From Victivallis vadensis (lineage in GTDB: Bacteria > Verrucomicrobiota > Lentisphaeria > Victivallales > Victivallaceae), in the NCBI RefSeq assembly GCF_003096415.1, contig NZ_QEKH01000029.1:1-64000 (forward strand): 64,000 nucleotides of DNA, given 5' to 3'. The position numbers and the translations under genes are program-made. The notes under the pieces were generated by a model. The model made no database searches and was not told the DNA's origin. It was given only the letters and a program-made list of their open reading frames with translations. Below are positions 8,405 to 18,787 of this stretch, in pieces (within the stretch, counting starts at the first letter, position 1; each line of letters opens with the position of its first letter).

Positions 8405-10468
8405 TCACTTCCGGTCCAGTTCGACGATGTCGCAGGCGATGTCGTTCCCCTCGAACCGGAATTCGCCCGGAGCGGCCTGCTCCGTATTGCCGAAACGGCT
8501 CCGGAACGTCAGGTTCTCCGGCAGCTTCACCCGCACCGTGCCGGAGGTCCGGCCGGGACCGACTCCGGCCAGCAGCAGCCGGTAGTTTCCGGCGCCGTCG
8601 GCGAAGCAGCGCACCCGGAATTTGCCCTCGGACTTCACGGTTTCGGCCACAGGGCCGTCCTGCTCCGCCATCAGGAAGGGTTCGAGCTTTTTCAGCTCTC
8701 CGGCGGCCATGCAGGCGTTCCGCCACCGTTTTTCCGCCAGTTCCGGCGAAGCCTCGCTCCCGGCCGGGCCGCGCGGAAAGTCGAAGTAGCTGTAGAATAT
8801 GAATCCCTTGCCGCCGTGGATCGCCTGCACCAGCGCCAGCGCCAGCATCTCCTTGCCGGTCGGATCGCGGTAGTCCGCCGCCTTGTCCGCCGGGGCGTAA
8901 ATATTCAGGTTGTGCGCCTGCGGCACGTTCCAGGTCGGCACCCCGGTCGCCTCGGCCAGCCCCATCAGCCGGTCGATCGAGGTCATGTGGTGGTCGTACC
9001 CCTCCGAAATCCGCGAGATCGGGTACTGGTCGCCTCCAAAGATGTCCAGCATCGGCAGATAGTCCTCCACATTGGGCTGGTAGAAGACCGCCCAGGTCGG
9101 ATGGTCGGGGTCGAGCCGGTTCACCAGCTCGCGCCGCCTTGTCATGATCTCCACCCAGTCCACCATCTTCTCGTCGCAGGTGTACCACGCCAGCAGCGCG
9201 GGATGGCGGCGGAAGGCTTCGACATATCGCTTCGCGGTTTCGTCCGCGCCCTTCAGGCCGCGGTAGGAGTAGTCGTCCGGCCCGAGCGGGTTGGAGCGGT
9301 AGACGTCCTTGATCGAAAAGAGGATCTTAAGGCCGTTCGCATGCAGCTCGTCCAGCGCCAGCTTCACCTGTTCGAGCGGCAGCCCGTCGCCGGAGGCCTC
9401 GCCGTCCGGCGCGAGGTGCATGCTGCCGTAGGGCATCACGCAGTTGAAGGGGCTTGCCGCGATGCGCTCCACATCCTTCCGCTTCAGCACGCCGGTGTAG
9501 AGGCCGAGCGGCATATAGGGTTTGCCGTCCACGATCGCCCTGCCCCGCGCGTCGATCACGCAGTTGCCGGGCAGCGTTTTGCCGAACCGTTTGCGGATCT
9601 TCACCGGGCTTTTCTTCTCCGCCAGAATCAGGCGGTTGGCCGGGTCGAGCAGCCGCGCGGTCAGCATCCCCTCCCCTTCCGGCAGGGCGGGCAGCTCCGT
9701 TTCGGCGACCTGCCCTTTCACCGGCACGGTGCGCTCCACAGTGCGTCCGGCGGTTTCAAGTTTGAACTCCACCGCCTGTTCCGGCGACAGCTTCACTCTC
9801 TCCGGCAGCCGGAAATTTCCCTTGAGGCGCGAGAAGAAGCGCAGCACGCCGCCGTCCGCGTCGATCAGGTTGTGGGTCGGGTAGACCTGCTGAAACTTCC
9901 ACTGCGGCCCCAGCTCCTCCACGAACACGTGGTCGAACCACACTTTGCCGGTCGCGCCGCGCGGCATCAGCAGATGGATCACGAAAGAGCAATCCTTTTC
10001 CGCCGGAGCGACGGCGATGTTGTACTCCATCGGCGTCCAGCCGCACTCCTTGTCGGCGCTGGTCGGGCACTCCACGTTGCGCAGCCATTTGCCCTGCGCG
10101 TCGTAAAGTTCGACGATGATCGAAGCGCCGCCGCCCCTGACCCCTTCATTGCGGAACACGCCGCCGAAACGGTAGGCGCCGCCCGCCTTCAGCGGCAGCG
10201 AACGGCTGACCAGCGTGTACTTCGCCGGATCGGTGCGCTCATAGCAGAGCGCCGGACTGCCGTTGACCCCGGCGTTGGGCACCACCCGGATCGCCTTGCC
10301 GTCGATCCCCTTCCAGCCGTTCGCGCCGGAGGGAAACTCGCCGTCGGCCAGCACGAATCCGGCGCTGTGTCCGGCCTGGCCGCTCAGATCGCGCCATTCC
10401 CCGGCCGGAGCCGCTCCCGCCGCGACGGCGAGCATCATCATGATTGCAGAGCAAAAAAAGTGTTTCAT
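8405..10468 (-). CDS. secreted glycoside hydrolase-like protein
   Basis: A 687-residue protein with a signal peptide (MKHFFCSAIMMMLAVAAGA). The N-terminal ~290 residues look like beta-sandwich carbohydrate-binding modules; the C-terminal part is barrel-like, with YMPLGLYTG, LLAWYTCDEKM, IFGGDQYPI and GFIFYSYFDF. The DE in WYTCDEK is a candidate acid/base. I cannot assign a GH family; it resembles GH2/GH42-type barrels in arrangement only. It follows a pilin-like gene and precedes an MFS transporter on the same strand with short gaps, consistent with a polysaccharide-utilisation unit. Confidence 0.65.
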   Translation of the reverse strand: MKHFFCSAIMMMLAVAAGAAPAGEWRDLSGQAGHSAGFVLADGEFPSGANGWKGIDGKAIRVVPNAGVNGSPALCYERTDPAKYTLVSRSLPLKAGGAYRFGGVFRNEGVRGGGASIIVELYDAQGKWLRNVECPTSADKECGWTPMEYNIAVAPAEKDCSFVIHLLMPRGATGKVWFDHVFVEELGPQWKFQQVYPTHNLIDADGGVLRFFSRLKGNFRLPERVKLSPEQAVEFKLETAGRTVERTVPVKGQVAETELPALPEGEGMLTARLLDPANRLILAEKKSPVKIRKRFGKTLPGNCVIDARGRAIVDGKPYMPLGLYTGVLKRKDVERIAASPFNCVMPYGSMHLAPDGEASGDGLPLEQVKLALDELHANGLKILFSIKDVYRSNPLGPDDYSYRGLKGADETAKRYVEAFRRHPALLAWYTCDEKMVDWVEIMTRRRELVNRLDPDHPTWAVFYQPNVEDYLPMLDIFGGDQYPISRISEGYDHHMTSIDRLMGLAEATGVPTWNVPQAHNLNIYAPADKAADYRDPTGKEMLALALVQAIHGGKGFIFYSYFDFPRGPAGSEASPELAEKRWRNACMAAGELKKLEPFLMAEQDGPVAETVKSEGKFRVRCFADGAGNYRLLLAGVGPGRTSGTVRVKLPENLTFRSRFGNTEQAAPGEFRFEGNDIACDIVELDRK

Positions 10469-10493
10469 CAGATCAGAATTCCTTAGACCGGGT

Positions 10494-11333
10494 TTATTTG
10501 TAGTAGAAGTTGCCGTCCCACTGCTGCGGGCCGCGGAGGTATTGATCCTTGTTGGCCATCAGCTCCGTGCGCGACATGTTTCTGGCGCTGCCGTCGAGCA
10601 GCCCGACGTTCACCGAAACCCCGCCGTGGCGGGCCGCCATCGGATACCAGCCGCTGACCGGGAAGCCGGGGATGTAGAACTCACCTTCGCTGGAAGCGCC
10701 CGGCACGAAAAATTCCCCGTTGCAATGGTTGTTGGCCGCTGCCGGCGCGGTGTCCGCGAAGTAAAGCGGCAGCCCCTTTCCCTCCTTGCGCACGAAGTTC
10801 ATGATCCGCGACAGTTTCTGCGGGCAGCCGTTGTCGCCGCCTGCCTTCCACTGCAAGCCGAAAGTGGACATATTCAGGCCGATCGCGATGCTGTTCTGAT
10901 CCGGGTACATCGGGTCGGAATCCCACCACGCCGCCTTCGGTTCCGACGGACACAGAAAGGATTTGAAGCCGAAACCGTAGGCGACGTTCAGATAGATCGA
11001 CCAGCTCACGGTCTCCCCGGCCTTCAGCCCATTCCGGTCCCCCGGCATCGACGTCACCTTGCCGAGGCAGTAGTCGTCGTTGTCCGCCTGGTACATCGTC
11101 GCGGGCATGAAAATCTGCTTGATGTTGCTCAGGCATGAAATCGCCTGCGCCTTCTCCCGCGCCTTGTTCAGCGCTGGCAGCAGCATCGACGCCAGGATCG
11201 CGATGATCGCTATCACCACGAGCAGCTCAATCAACGTGAACTGCCTTATGCACCTGTCCGCGGGAAACGGCGGACACAGGGGACGGGATTTGCGGCCGGC
11301 GGGAAGAAGGCAGGATGTAACGTTTCTTTTCAT
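10494..11333 (-). CDS. pilin-like (DUF1559-type) protein
   Basis: A 279-residue protein. The start at 11333 ([10 protein letters not shown]) is preferred over an upstream in-frame ATG because AGAAGGA lies about 10 nt before it. After a leader of about 37 residues comes [20 protein letters not shown]; the -1 residue is Gln, not Gly. The distal part has the [15 protein letters not shown] version of the H-x9-DG motif. It lies 25 bp upstream of the secreted GH-like gene, matching the pilin-then-CAZyme order seen elsewhere in the window. Confidence 0.85.
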   Translation of the reverse strand: MKRNVTSCLLPAGRKSRPLCPPFPADRCIRQFTLIELLVVIAIIAILASMLLPALNKAREKAQAISCLSNIKQIFMPATMYQADNDDYCLGKVTSMPGDRNGLKAGETVSWSIYLNVAYGFGFKSFLCPSEPKAAWWDSDPMYPDQNSIAIGLNMSTFGLQWKAGGDNGCPQKLSRIMNFVRKEGKGLPLYFADTAPAAANNHCNGEFFVPGASSEGEFYIPGFPVSGWYPMAARHGGVSVNVGLLDGSARNMSRTELMANKDQYLRGPQQWDGNFYYK

Positions 11334-11398
11334 GTGTACGGATTCCTTCTGTTTAGGGTGATATTGTATTATTTCATCCGGATTCAATTTCATTTTTT

Positions 11399-12535
11399 TC
11401 AGCGGGCGCGGGGCCCGTCGGTCCTGACGATGAACTCCTGTGCCGGAACCACGATCGAGCGGTAGAAATCCGGGTTCGGCGCGAGGTGGATCTCCGACAT
11501 CAGCTTCACGATCGCCCGGAATTCACAACTGAGCGGATGTGTGACCGCGTTGCAGAAAAACCGCTCCTTGAATTCAGGCACGTTGCTCAGGAAATTGTCG
11601 TAACTGATCAGCTGCACGTCGCGTCCCGGCTTCAGCCCGTGTTCGTACAACACATCCAGCACTCCGACCGTCAGGTGATCGGAGAGTGAAAAGATCGCGG
11701 TGTCGCACTTGAACTCCTTCAGGAACAGCTTGCCGTACTCCCGGCCGCACAGCACCGGCAAATGGAAGAAATACTCCTCCGGCACCGGGAACGCCAGATT
11801 GGCGCTGCCGAATCCGCACTGGTCCGCCATTTCGCACAGCGCCGTATAGCGGTGCTGCGACGTGGAGAGCGTCGGCACCCCGACCACCAGCGCCTTGCGG
11901 AAGCCCATCTTCATCAGATGCTCGAGCGCCTTCCTCATTCCGGGGCGGTAATCGAAAAACACCTGATGCCACGGCCCGAATACGAATTCGTCGTCGCCGA
12001 ACAGGATCACCTCGCCGGGGAAGTTGCGCAGCACCTGCTCCGCCACCAGCCGGTAGCCGGCTTCGGCGATGATGTAGTCGAAGCGGCTCAGCTCCATTCC
12101 GAGCAATGGACAGTTTTCGACATTCGGCATCTGTTCGCTGTGGAACTCCACCGCCAGTCCCGCGTCCTCTAGAATCTGCTTGAGCAGCAGCCGCGAATTC
12201 TGGCACAGGATATTGTTGAAGGACGGGATTTCGACGTTCAGCGATTCAAAATAGAAAAAACCGATCCGGCTGTGCGGCGGCAATCCCATGTTGCCGCGCA
12301 CGAAACTGCCGGAGCCGCGCACCCGGCGGATCAGCTTCCGGTCGGCCAGATGCTGCAGCGCCCGGTGGACGGTTTTCTCCGAAACCCGGTAGCGGGAGGC
12401 GAGTTCCGCCGTACAGGGCAACTCCACGCCCGCCGCCAGCTGGCTGCCGACGATATTGGCTTCCAGCGCCTTCACGATATCCTGGCATTTATACTTGCGC
12501 CCGGTTTCCCCGGTGATTTTCTCGATGGTTTCCAT
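11399..12535 (-). CDS. GntR-type HTH / LacI-type sensor hybrid regulator
   Basis: A 378-residue regulator. Residues 1-80 form a GntR winged helix ([20 protein letters not shown]), and the rest is a periplasmic-binding-protein-like sugar sensor as in LacI/AraR proteins. The start at 12535 (METIEK) has GGAAG upstream; a longer in-frame reading is less likely. It is divergent from another regulator of the same architecture and heads the minus-strand pilin/GH/MFS unit, which it probably controls in response to a sugar. Confidence 0.85.
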   Translation of the reverse strand: METIEKITGETGRKYKCQDIVKALEANIVGSQLAAGVELPCTAELASRYRVSEKTVHRALQHLADRKLIRRVRGSGSFVRGNMGLPPHSRIGFFYFESLNVEIPSFNNILCQNSRLLLKQILEDAGLAVEFHSEQMPNVENCPLLGMELSRFDYIIAEAGYRLVAEQVLRNFPGEVILFGDDEFVFGPWHQVFFDYRPGMRKALEHLMKMGFRKALVVGVPTLSTSQHRYTALCEMADQCGFGSANLAFPVPEEYFFHLPVLCGREYGKLFLKEFKCDTAIFSLSDHLTVGVLDVLYEHGLKPGRDVQLISYDNFLSNVPEFKERFFCNAVTHPLSCEFRAIVKLMSEIHLAPNPDFYRSIVVPAQEFIVRTDGPRAR

Positions 12536-12575
12536 TTGCCGCTTCCGTTTTGTCTGTGATCTGTGGCACGCTATA

Positions 12576-12604
12576 AGTATGGGCCATTTTTGTCCGAAAG
12601 TCAA
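12576..12604 (-). promoter_or_regulatory. promoter of the minus-strand GntR/LacI regulator
   Basis: Read on the minus strand: TTGACT (12604-12599), 17-bp spacer, CATACT (12581-12576). One TGTCC operator-like pentamer falls inside the spacer, fitting autoregulation. Confidence 0.5.
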
Positions 12605-12682
12605 GTGCAAAGGACACCGTATTCTTCAGGCAATGGACAATCTCGGAAAACTTATGGACATTTTTCCTGCCACGATCGGACA
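12591..12682. promoter_or_regulatory. phased GGACA operator-like array
   Basis: GGACA occurs at 12612, 12635, 12656 and 12678, i.e. at 21-23 bp steps (two helical turns), with an inverted copy TGTCC at 12591-12595. Two copies share ATGGACA. The array sits between two divergent GntR/LacI-type regulator genes, so cooperative binding by one or both is a natural reading. The motif identity is read from sequence; binding is inference. Confidence 0.45.
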
Positions 12683-12766
12683 CATCCGAAACGCCGGCCG
12701 CCATGCCGCATTGTTCAAAATCCGGTTCAAATTTTCCGATTCCGTGAAAATCGCTCCGCCCTTCCC

Positions 12767-12795
12767 TTGCCATAACCCGAAATCTGAACCATAAT
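12767..12795 (+). promoter_or_regulatory. sigma-70-like promoter of the plus-strand regulator unit
   Basis: TTGCCA (12767-12772), 17-bp spacer, CATAAT (12790-12795), 33 bp before the ATG of the plus-strand regulator. It would drive the regulator, pilin-like and GH42-like genes. Confidence 0.55.
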
Positions 12796-12827
12796 ATAAA
12801 CGTAAATCGGAACAACACAGGTAAAAT

Positions 12828-13937
12828 ATGAACTATCACAGCAAAACCAACCGCCTGACCGAGGTTTTCATCTGCGACCTCGCCGCCGACCGCTTCAACG
12901 GCGAGGAGTACCTGCCGTCGGAACAGCGGCTGGCGGAACAGTACCGGGCCAGCCGCAACACCATCCGCCGGATGCTCGACGCCCTGATCTCCGACGGCAC
13001 GCTGCTGCGCGACGAAAACCGCCGCGTGCGGATCAATCCGCTTCAGGTACTGCACACAACAGCCCCGGATTACCGGAAGCTGACTTTCGCGTGGGCTTAC
13101 GCCGCTTATCCGGACCCGATGATCTCCAACGTCACCGCAGGCATTCAGGATTATACCACCGAACAGCGCCTGAACCTGCAATTCGTCACCAGTCAGGAAA
13201 GCCATGAATCGGTTCTTGACGCCCTCGCCCATGCGTCCGGGCTCGGTCTTGACGGAGTGCTGCTTCTCAGCTATCCGCAGGAGCGTTACGACACCGTTGC
13301 AGACCGGCTGCTGGATTCCGGCATTCCGGTAGTGACGGTGGGGCCGGCCGGGCAATCGCGCGCAAGTTCGCTCACCGGAGACGATTTCGGCGGCGTATTC
13401 ACCGCACTCAGCCAACTGATCGAAAAATATGACCGTCCGGTGTACTTTATCGCCGCACCGGCCTCCCCCGGCGACCTTGAACATAATGACCGTTATCTGG
13501 CTTATATACAGGCGATGAAAAACGCCGGTTTCGAAGAGTTTATTTCAGACCATACCTGCCTGATCTGCAACGGCGATGCCCCGAAATACTGGCCGATGGA
13601 CCAGAAACTTTTCCGCGCCGCTTATCAGTTCACTCCCCACCTGAACCGGATGAAGCTGCCGGCCTCAGTTTTCTGCGCCGGCGATTATATCGCCCATCGC
13701 CTTTATCTGGCTGCCCGTGAAGCCGGCCTGCAGATCGGCCGCGACCTCGCGGTGATCGGCTTCGACGACCTGCCATTCGCGCGGCGGCTTTCGCCGCCCC
13801 TTTCCACGATCCGGGTCGATACCCGGCGGCTCGGTTACCTGGCGGCGCAGCTGCTGCACCGCTCGGCTACCGAAGGCTTCACTTCACCCGTCCACCTGAA
13901 AGTTCCCGCGGAGTTCATTGAACGAGAATCCCTGTAA
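12828..13937 (+). CDS. GntR-type HTH / LacI-type sensor hybrid regulator
   Basis: A 369-residue regulator with a winged helix at about 5-70 ([20 protein letters not shown]) and a LacI-like sensor domain, including the typical C-terminal [20 protein letters not shown] segment. It is divergent from a second regulator of the same type and 17 bp upstream of a pilin-like gene that precedes a large glycoside hydrolase. It probably represses or activates this unit in response to a sugar and may bind the GGACA array in its own upstream region. Confidence 0.85.
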   Translation: MNYHSKTNRLTEVFICDLAADRFNGEEYLPSEQRLAEQYRASRNTIRRMLDALISDGTLLRDENRRVRINPLQVLHTTAPDYRKLTFAWAYAAYPDPMISNVTAGIQDYTTEQRLNLQFVTSQESHESVLDALAHASGLGLDGVLLLSYPQERYDTVADRLLDSGIPVVTVGPAGQSRASSLTGDDFGGVFTALSQLIEKYDRPVYFIAAPASPGDLEHNDRYLAYIQAMKNAGFEEFISDHTCLICNGDAPKYWPMDQKLFRAAYQFTPHLNRMKLPASVFCAGDYIAHRLYLAAREAGLQIGRDLAVIGFDDLPFARRLSPPLSTIRVDTRRLGYLAAQLLHRSATEGFTSPVHLKVPAEFIERESL

Positions 13938-13954
13938 ACACGAAGGAGAATTCC

Positions 13955-14653
13955 ATGAAAAGTAAATTCACATTAATCGAACTTTTAGTAGTAATAGCAA
14001 TCATTGCGATTCTTGCCGCAATGCTGCTGCCGGCCCTGAACCAGGCTCGGGGCAAAGCGCATGAGATCAAATGCATCGGCAATGAAAAACAGATATTTAC
14101 CGCATTGTCGCTGTATGTCAATGATTTCAATGACCGGCTGCCTCCTCATTTCACGTCAGTGATCGGCAGCGGCGGAGAGATCCGTTCCCTTTCGGAGGGA
14201 GGCGGTCTCGCCTATCCGAATATCGGCCTCGGTCTTCTCGCCGCAGGCGGCTACTGCGGAGGAGGAGCGGACTATACCAGACGCGTCATGGATGGAATGA
14301 CTCCCAGGCCCAAGATTTTCAAGTGCCCGTCCAATCCTCAGGAGGGATGGCTGCAAAACATCAACTTTGCCGATTATCCCTACGCCCGCGATTCATCCGA
14401 CATCACCTGCCAGATTCCCAGCTTCAACAAACCTTTCAGCCGCCTGAAAGGAGAAGTGCTTTCTTATTGCGTGACGGGAGAGGTCCTGCTGCGCAACGGG
14501 GTTGAAGGCAAATACCTCGGGACGCTTCCCCTGCACAACCGCGGCATCACAGTTGCACGCGCCAACGGTTCCTGCGGCCGCGTGGCGCTTGATGTATATC
14601 GCAGCGGCAGCAATCTCGAAGCACGCCTGAAACTGATTGATCAGATGAACTGA
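13955..14653 (+). CDS. pilin-like (DUF1559-type) protein
   Basis: A 232-residue protein with a very short leader (MKSK) directly followed by [20 protein letters not shown]; -1 is Lys. AAGGAG precedes the ATG. The C-terminal motif is degenerate ([13 protein letters not shown] instead of H-x9-DGH). It lies between a regulator gene and a 1348-residue glycoside hydrolase, both within 18 bp, so these three genes form an operon. Confidence 0.84.
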   Translation: MKSKFTLIELLVVIAIIAILAAMLLPALNQARGKAHEIKCIGNEKQIFTALSLYVNDFNDRLPPHFTSVIGSGGEIRSLSEGGGLAYPNIGLGLLAAGGYCGGGADYTRRVMDGMTPRPKIFKCPSNPQEGWLQNINFADYPYARDSSDITCQIPSFNKPFSRLKGEVLSYCVTGEVLLRNGVEGKYLGTLPLHNRGITVARANGSCGRVALDVYRSGSNLEARLKLIDQMN

Positions 14654-14670
14654 ATAACAGAAGGTCAGAT

Positions 14671-17600
14671 ATGAAGATGAAAAGAGTGCTGGCGGCAATG
14701 GCTTTTTTCTGCCTTTCCGCAGGATTGGCGGCCGATATCGTGCGCAACGGATCGTTTGAAACATTCGGCGGCAACGGTGTGCCCGCCGAGTGGAATTTCC
14801 GGCTCAACAACAATGCTCCCGTAACCGTTTCTCCGGCGACTCCCGGAATTGAAGGCGAGAAAAGCCTGCGTATCGTCAGCCGCCTGACGGAAAAGCGGCC
14901 GAACGTCTTCGGCGTCCTGACCCAGATAGTCAAGCTCAAGCCGGACACCGATTATACCTTGACCTTCATGGCCCGCGGGCAGGAGGTGAACCATGTATCC
15001 TGGGCCATCGGAAAAGGCTGGACGATCCGTCACACGGTAACCGGAGTGACGAATGAATGGGCAGAGCACACGTTCTCATTCCGGGTTCCCGCCGATCGGA
15101 TGGAAGGAGCGGATAACTGCGGACTCCGATTGATCGTCGAAGGGCGCTGTACGGAATTGGACCTCGATGATGTCCGTATCGTTCCCAAAAGCAAAGATGC
15201 GGTCGGCAACGGTTCGTTTGAAGGGAAACCGGGTGAAATCCCGAAAGGCTGGTCGTTCCGGGTTTCCGGCAACGCACAGGCAACCGCGACGGTCGACAAT
15301 TCCGCGGCTTCCGCCGGAAGAAGTTCGCTTCGGCTCGTCAACCGGACACCGCGCAACGCGAACGTCTATGGCGCCCTCTCACAGACCGTCCGACTTTTCC
15401 CCGGTATCGATTATGTGATGCGGGTACGCGCCAAAGGCGAAGGCTCCAGAGTCAATATCGCGGTCGGAGTCAAATGGCTCCATCGGCTCGACATCACCGC
15501 TCCCGGCCCTGAATGGCGGGATTATGAGCTGCAATTCAGACTGAATGCCGATGAAGTCGACAAAAACAGCAATGCCCCGCTTGTGATCATCACGGAAAAT
15601 ATCACCCCGGGCGTCTGGCTCGACGAACTTTCCATTACTCCGCGGGAAGCCTGGAATCTTCCGCCTGCCGCCTGGCAGGAAAACCGCGTCACGCTGGTCG
15701 GTCCGTTACGGCAAAAGTTCGATACCATCCGGAAGATTCCGAAAGGCACGCCGACCCTGAAACTGCCGCTCTCCGCGGAAAATGCAGCCGGCGCCACGCC
15801 GGAGGTCAAGGTTTTTTCTGCGGAAACCGCCCTGCTGTTCGATGCCGACGGGCTGGTGTTTCTGGCGGATGTAACCGATGACATCGCACGTCCCGGCCAC
15901 GGAGCAACCATGTGGAAAAACGACAGTCTCCAACTGCGAATCGACCGTGCCGCCCTCCGGCGTCCCGCTGCCGCGGAAAGCGATCTGGAGATCGGCTTCA
16001 GCGTCGACGGCTCCGGCAAGGTACGCAACTGGTGCTGGGACGCCGGCGACGAACCCCATGCCGGAAAGGAACTGCCGCCGGAACTGGTCCGGGCTTGCGG
16101 CTTCCGGACGGCCGGCGGCTATTTTCTGGCTGCTCATTTAAGCTGGAGGCTTCTCGGGGATTTGCGTAAAACCGGTAAATTCGGCTTCAGCATCGTCGCC
16201 AATGATTCGGATGCGCCGGCGCATCGCAACGTCTGCTTTTTGACTCCCGGCGTACATGACGCCAAATACTCCGACCGGTATATGCAGGCTCTGCTGGACG
16301 CGGGGGAACCGGTTTTCTGGGCGGCAGTGCCGCCGACGCCGTCTTCGAAAGAGCTGACGGGAACGCTGCTGCTCTCCGGCACGGCCGGCGATGTGCGCTT
16401 TTCCGTGGAATTCACCGACGCCGCCGGGAAAAAGACGCTTCGCGACATCGCAACGGTGCCGGGAGTGGTTCCGGGGGAACTCGTTCGGCTTCCCTTTTCG
16501 CTTTCCATCGATGCGCTTGCCAAAGGGAACTACACCGCCGAGTTCCGGATAAACGGCGAAAGCGCCGGAAAAATCACCTGCGTCAAAGCCGATCTGTACA
16601 GCCGGCAGCTTGAAGCCGTCAATACGCTTTGCGGAGAACTGGAACGCCTCAAAGCCGCATGTGACGGCATTCAATCGGAATATCTTGATGTGCCGCTGGA
16701 CATCCTCGGCCGGCATCTTCCCCGACTGCAAAAACGGCTGGCGGAAGCCGCAACCGACGACGAAAAGAAATACTATGCCGAACAGGCGGCAATGACCCGG
16801 CAGGATATCACGGATGCGCTTGCGGATCTGAAGAAACGCCTGGAACAGCTCCGGTCCGGCGGCAAACTGCCCGAAGCCCGAAAATTTCATTCCGGCACCG
16901 TCACACTCGAAAACGGCTGGCCCGTCGCCACGGTCGCCGATGAAAGCGGCAAGGCGTTCCGGCAGCCGGTTGTCTTCACCGGTTACGGCCATTTTACCGA
17001 CATCGACCGCGATATCGCGTTTTTTCAAAAACAGGGAGCCAATGTGGTGCAAATTGAAATCGGTCCGCGCGCCCTTTTCCCCCGGGAGGGAAAAACGACT
17101 GAGTTCGAACCCGATTTCACCATTGTCGACTCCCGGCTTCTCCCGCTGTTGAAAAAGGCGCATGAAAATAATGTGAAGATTGCCTTGCTGATTTCGCCGC
17201 ACTATCATCCGGAGTGGCTGTTGAAGAAATATCCGGAACTGGTTTCCTCCGCCGGGTTTCTCAAATACGAAGTAACTCATCCCAAAGCCCGCCAGATGCT
17301 TCAGGCATATATTGCGGCACTGCTTGGCCGTTTGAAAACAAGTCCCCATGCGGATGCATTGCACAGCATCTGCCTTGCCAACGAACCCGTTTACACCGGC
17401 TGTACTCCGGGCAATCCTTATTCAGCGGCGGAATTCGGAAAATACATGGAGCGGAAGTATGGTCCGGTTGCAAAATTCAATGAGATAACCAATCTGAATT
17501 TCAACAATTATCATGAAGTTGCCGAAGCCGCTTTCCACAATGCTCCGGTTGCATGTTATGAATTCTACACCTTCGCCCGCGAAACCTTCGCCGGCTGGCA

Positions 17601-18717
17601 CCGGATGCTGGCTGAAGCCGTGAAGAAAGCATGGCCGGAGATGCCGGTTCATACCAAAATCATGGTCTTCAGTTCCCCGTTTGAATATGTGGCCGGAGTC
17701 GACCCGGAACTGATGGCGGAATTCAGCGATTACAACGGCAACGACAACTACTTCTATCGGCGCGGCCCTTATATCGCCGACTGGAATGTAACGGCAATGA
17801 CGCATGAAATGCAGATTTCCGCCAAACCGGTTTCGATCGCCAATACTGAGAATCACATCGTTCCGGACCGTGAGACCCGGCCGGTTTCAAACGACCATGT
17901 TTATACGGCGCTCTTCCAGCAGTTCGTGACCGGTGCAAGCACACTGGTCACCTGGGTATGGGTTGACTTCGACTACAGTGCCGCCAGACAGAATCCCAGA
18001 AGTGATTTCGCAGGCAATATCCGCCTGCGCCCCGGCAATCTTGTCGCGCACGCCCTGGCCGGGCTCGACGGGATGCGCCTTGCGCCGGAGTTACGCAAGT
18101 TCTTCGATTACAAGCCGGAAGCCGCCATTCTCTACTCTCCGACTTCTCTGATTTTTGCGCCGGACACATACCGGAGGGAAGTCGACGCGCTCTACACGCA
18201 GCTCTGTTTCACCGGCTACCGGGTGCGGTTTCTCTCCGAACGCCGGCTGGCGCGCGGCGAATCCGGCGGCGTAAAGCTCCTGTTCGCCGTCGGTGCGAAA
18301 AACATCACCCGGGAAGCCTTCGACGGGCTGAAACGCTTCGCCGCCTCGGGCGGACGGATCGCCCGCGATGCCGAAAGCCTGACGCACGACCAGTACAACA
18401 ATCCCCTGCCGGTTCTCCCCGACACCGAAAAAGCGGCGGCTTTCACCCCGGAGCAGCTCCTCGCCCAGCTTCACCGTCACATTGCGCCGCTGCCGGTTTC
18501 GCTCACGGGGAACCGCAAAGGCATCTTCTTCCGCGCCGTGCCGGACGGCAAGGGGAACTGGCTGGTCAACCTGGTCAACTACAATTTCGAGCCGCGCCCG
18601 GTCCGGCTCGAAGGGAACGGCTCCTGGACCGACCTGATCGGCGAACGCCCCTTCCATCCCCGCTTCACGCTCGCGCCGCTGAAGCCGCAGCTCCTGCGCT
18701 TCACCCCGGCTGAATAA
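14671..18717 (+). CDS. large secreted GH42-like glycoside hydrolase with N-terminal carbohydrate-binding modules
   Basis: A 1348-residue protein with a signal peptide (about 1-22). Two tandem CBM4/9-like modules (about 22-165 and 170-325, each starting with an NGSFE motif) are followed by a CBM9-like domain (about 370-560), a helical linker (about 635-735), and a GH42-like catalytic barrel from about 765. CLANEPVYTG carries the likely acid/base Glu905, and IANTENH the likely nucleophile Glu1060. The segment after it resembles the GH42 trimerisation domain. Twice the usual GH42 length because of the N-terminal modules. Likely a beta-galactosidase-type enzyme on a complex glycan; substrate unknown. 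Confidence 0.8.
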   Translation: MKMKRVLAAMAFFCLSAGLAADIVRNGSFETFGGNGVPAEWNFRLNNNAPVTVSPATPGIEGEKSLRIVSRLTEKRPNVFGVLTQIVKLKPDTDYTLTFMARGQEVNHVSWAIGKGWTIRHTVTGVTNEWAEHTFSFRVPADRMEGADNCGLRLIVEGRCTELDLDDVRIVPKSKDAVGNGSFEGKPGEIPKGWSFRVSGNAQATATVDNSAASAGRSSLRLVNRTPRNANVYGALSQTVRLFPGIDYVMRVRAKGEGSRVNIAVGVKWLHRLDITAPGPEWRDYELQFRLNADEVDKNSNAPLVIITENITPGVWLDELSITPREAWNLPPAAWQENRVTLVGPLRQKFDTIRKIPKGTPTLKLPLSAENAAGATPEVKVFSAETALLFDADGLVFLADVTDDIARPGHGATMWKNDSLQLRIDRAALRRPAAAESDLEIGFSVDGSGKVRNWCWDAGDEPHAGKELPPELVRACGFRTAGGYFLAAHLSWRLLGDLRKTGKFGFSIVANDSDAPAHRNVCFLTPGVHDAKYSDRYMQALLDAGEPVFWAAVPPTPSSKELTGTLLLSGTAGDVRFSVEFTDAAGKKTLRDIATVPGVVPGELVRLPFSLSIDALAKGNYTAEFRINGESAGKITCVKADLYSRQLEAVNTLCGELERLKAACDGIQSEYLDVPLDILGRHLPRLQKRLAEAATDDEKKYYAEQAAMTRQDITDALADLKKRLEQLRSGGKLPEARKFHSGTVTLENGWPVATVADESGKAFRQPVVFTGYGHFTDIDRDIAFFQKQGANVVQIEIGPRALFPREGKTTEFEPDFTIVDSRLLPLLKKAHENNVKIALLISPHYHPEWLLKKYPELVSSAGFLKYEVTHPKARQMLQAYIAALLGRLKTSPHADALHSICLANEPVYTGCTPGNPYSAAEFGKYMERKYGPVAKFNEITNLNFNNYHEVAEAAFHNAPVACYEFYTFARETFAGWHRMLAEAVKKAWPEMPVHTKIMVFSSPFEYVAGVDPELMAEFSDYNGNDNYFYRRGPYIADWNVTAMTHEMQISAKPVSIANTENHIVPDRETRPVSNDHVYTALFQQFVTGASTLVTWVWVDFDYSAARQNPRSDFAGNIRLRPGNLVAHALAGLDGMRLAPELRKFFDYKPEAAILYSPTSLIFAPDTYRREVDALYTQLCFTGYRVRFLSERRLARGESGGVKLLFAVGAKNITREAFDGLKRFAASGGRIARDAESLTHDQYNNPLPVLPDTEKAAAFTPEQLLAQLHRHIAPLPVSLTGNRKGIFFRAVPDGKGNWLVNLVNYNFEPRPVRLEGNGSWTDLIGERPFHPRFTLAPLKPQLLRFTPAE

Positions 18718-18732
18718 ACAGTCCAGAAAAAA

Positions 18733-18763
18733 CCGCCCCGGAGGAAGTTCTCCTCCGGGGCGG
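18733..18763. terminator. bidirectional terminator between convergent genes
   Basis: A perfect 13-bp GC-rich stem with a 5-nt loop (AGTTC), flanked on the left by an A-run (18727-18732) that gives a U-run for the minus strand. It serves the minus-strand aminotransferase's neighbour boundary and probably ends the GH42-like transcript as well. Confidence 0.85.
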
Positions 18764-18787
18764 CTCGATCTATGAGCAGGGAACGAA

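Noticed and set aside
7387-10486. Long plus-strand reading frames opposite the MFS and GH-like genes
   Set aside because: They are antisense shadows with Arg/His-rich, GC-driven composition and no domain; the minus-strand genes have clear family motifs.
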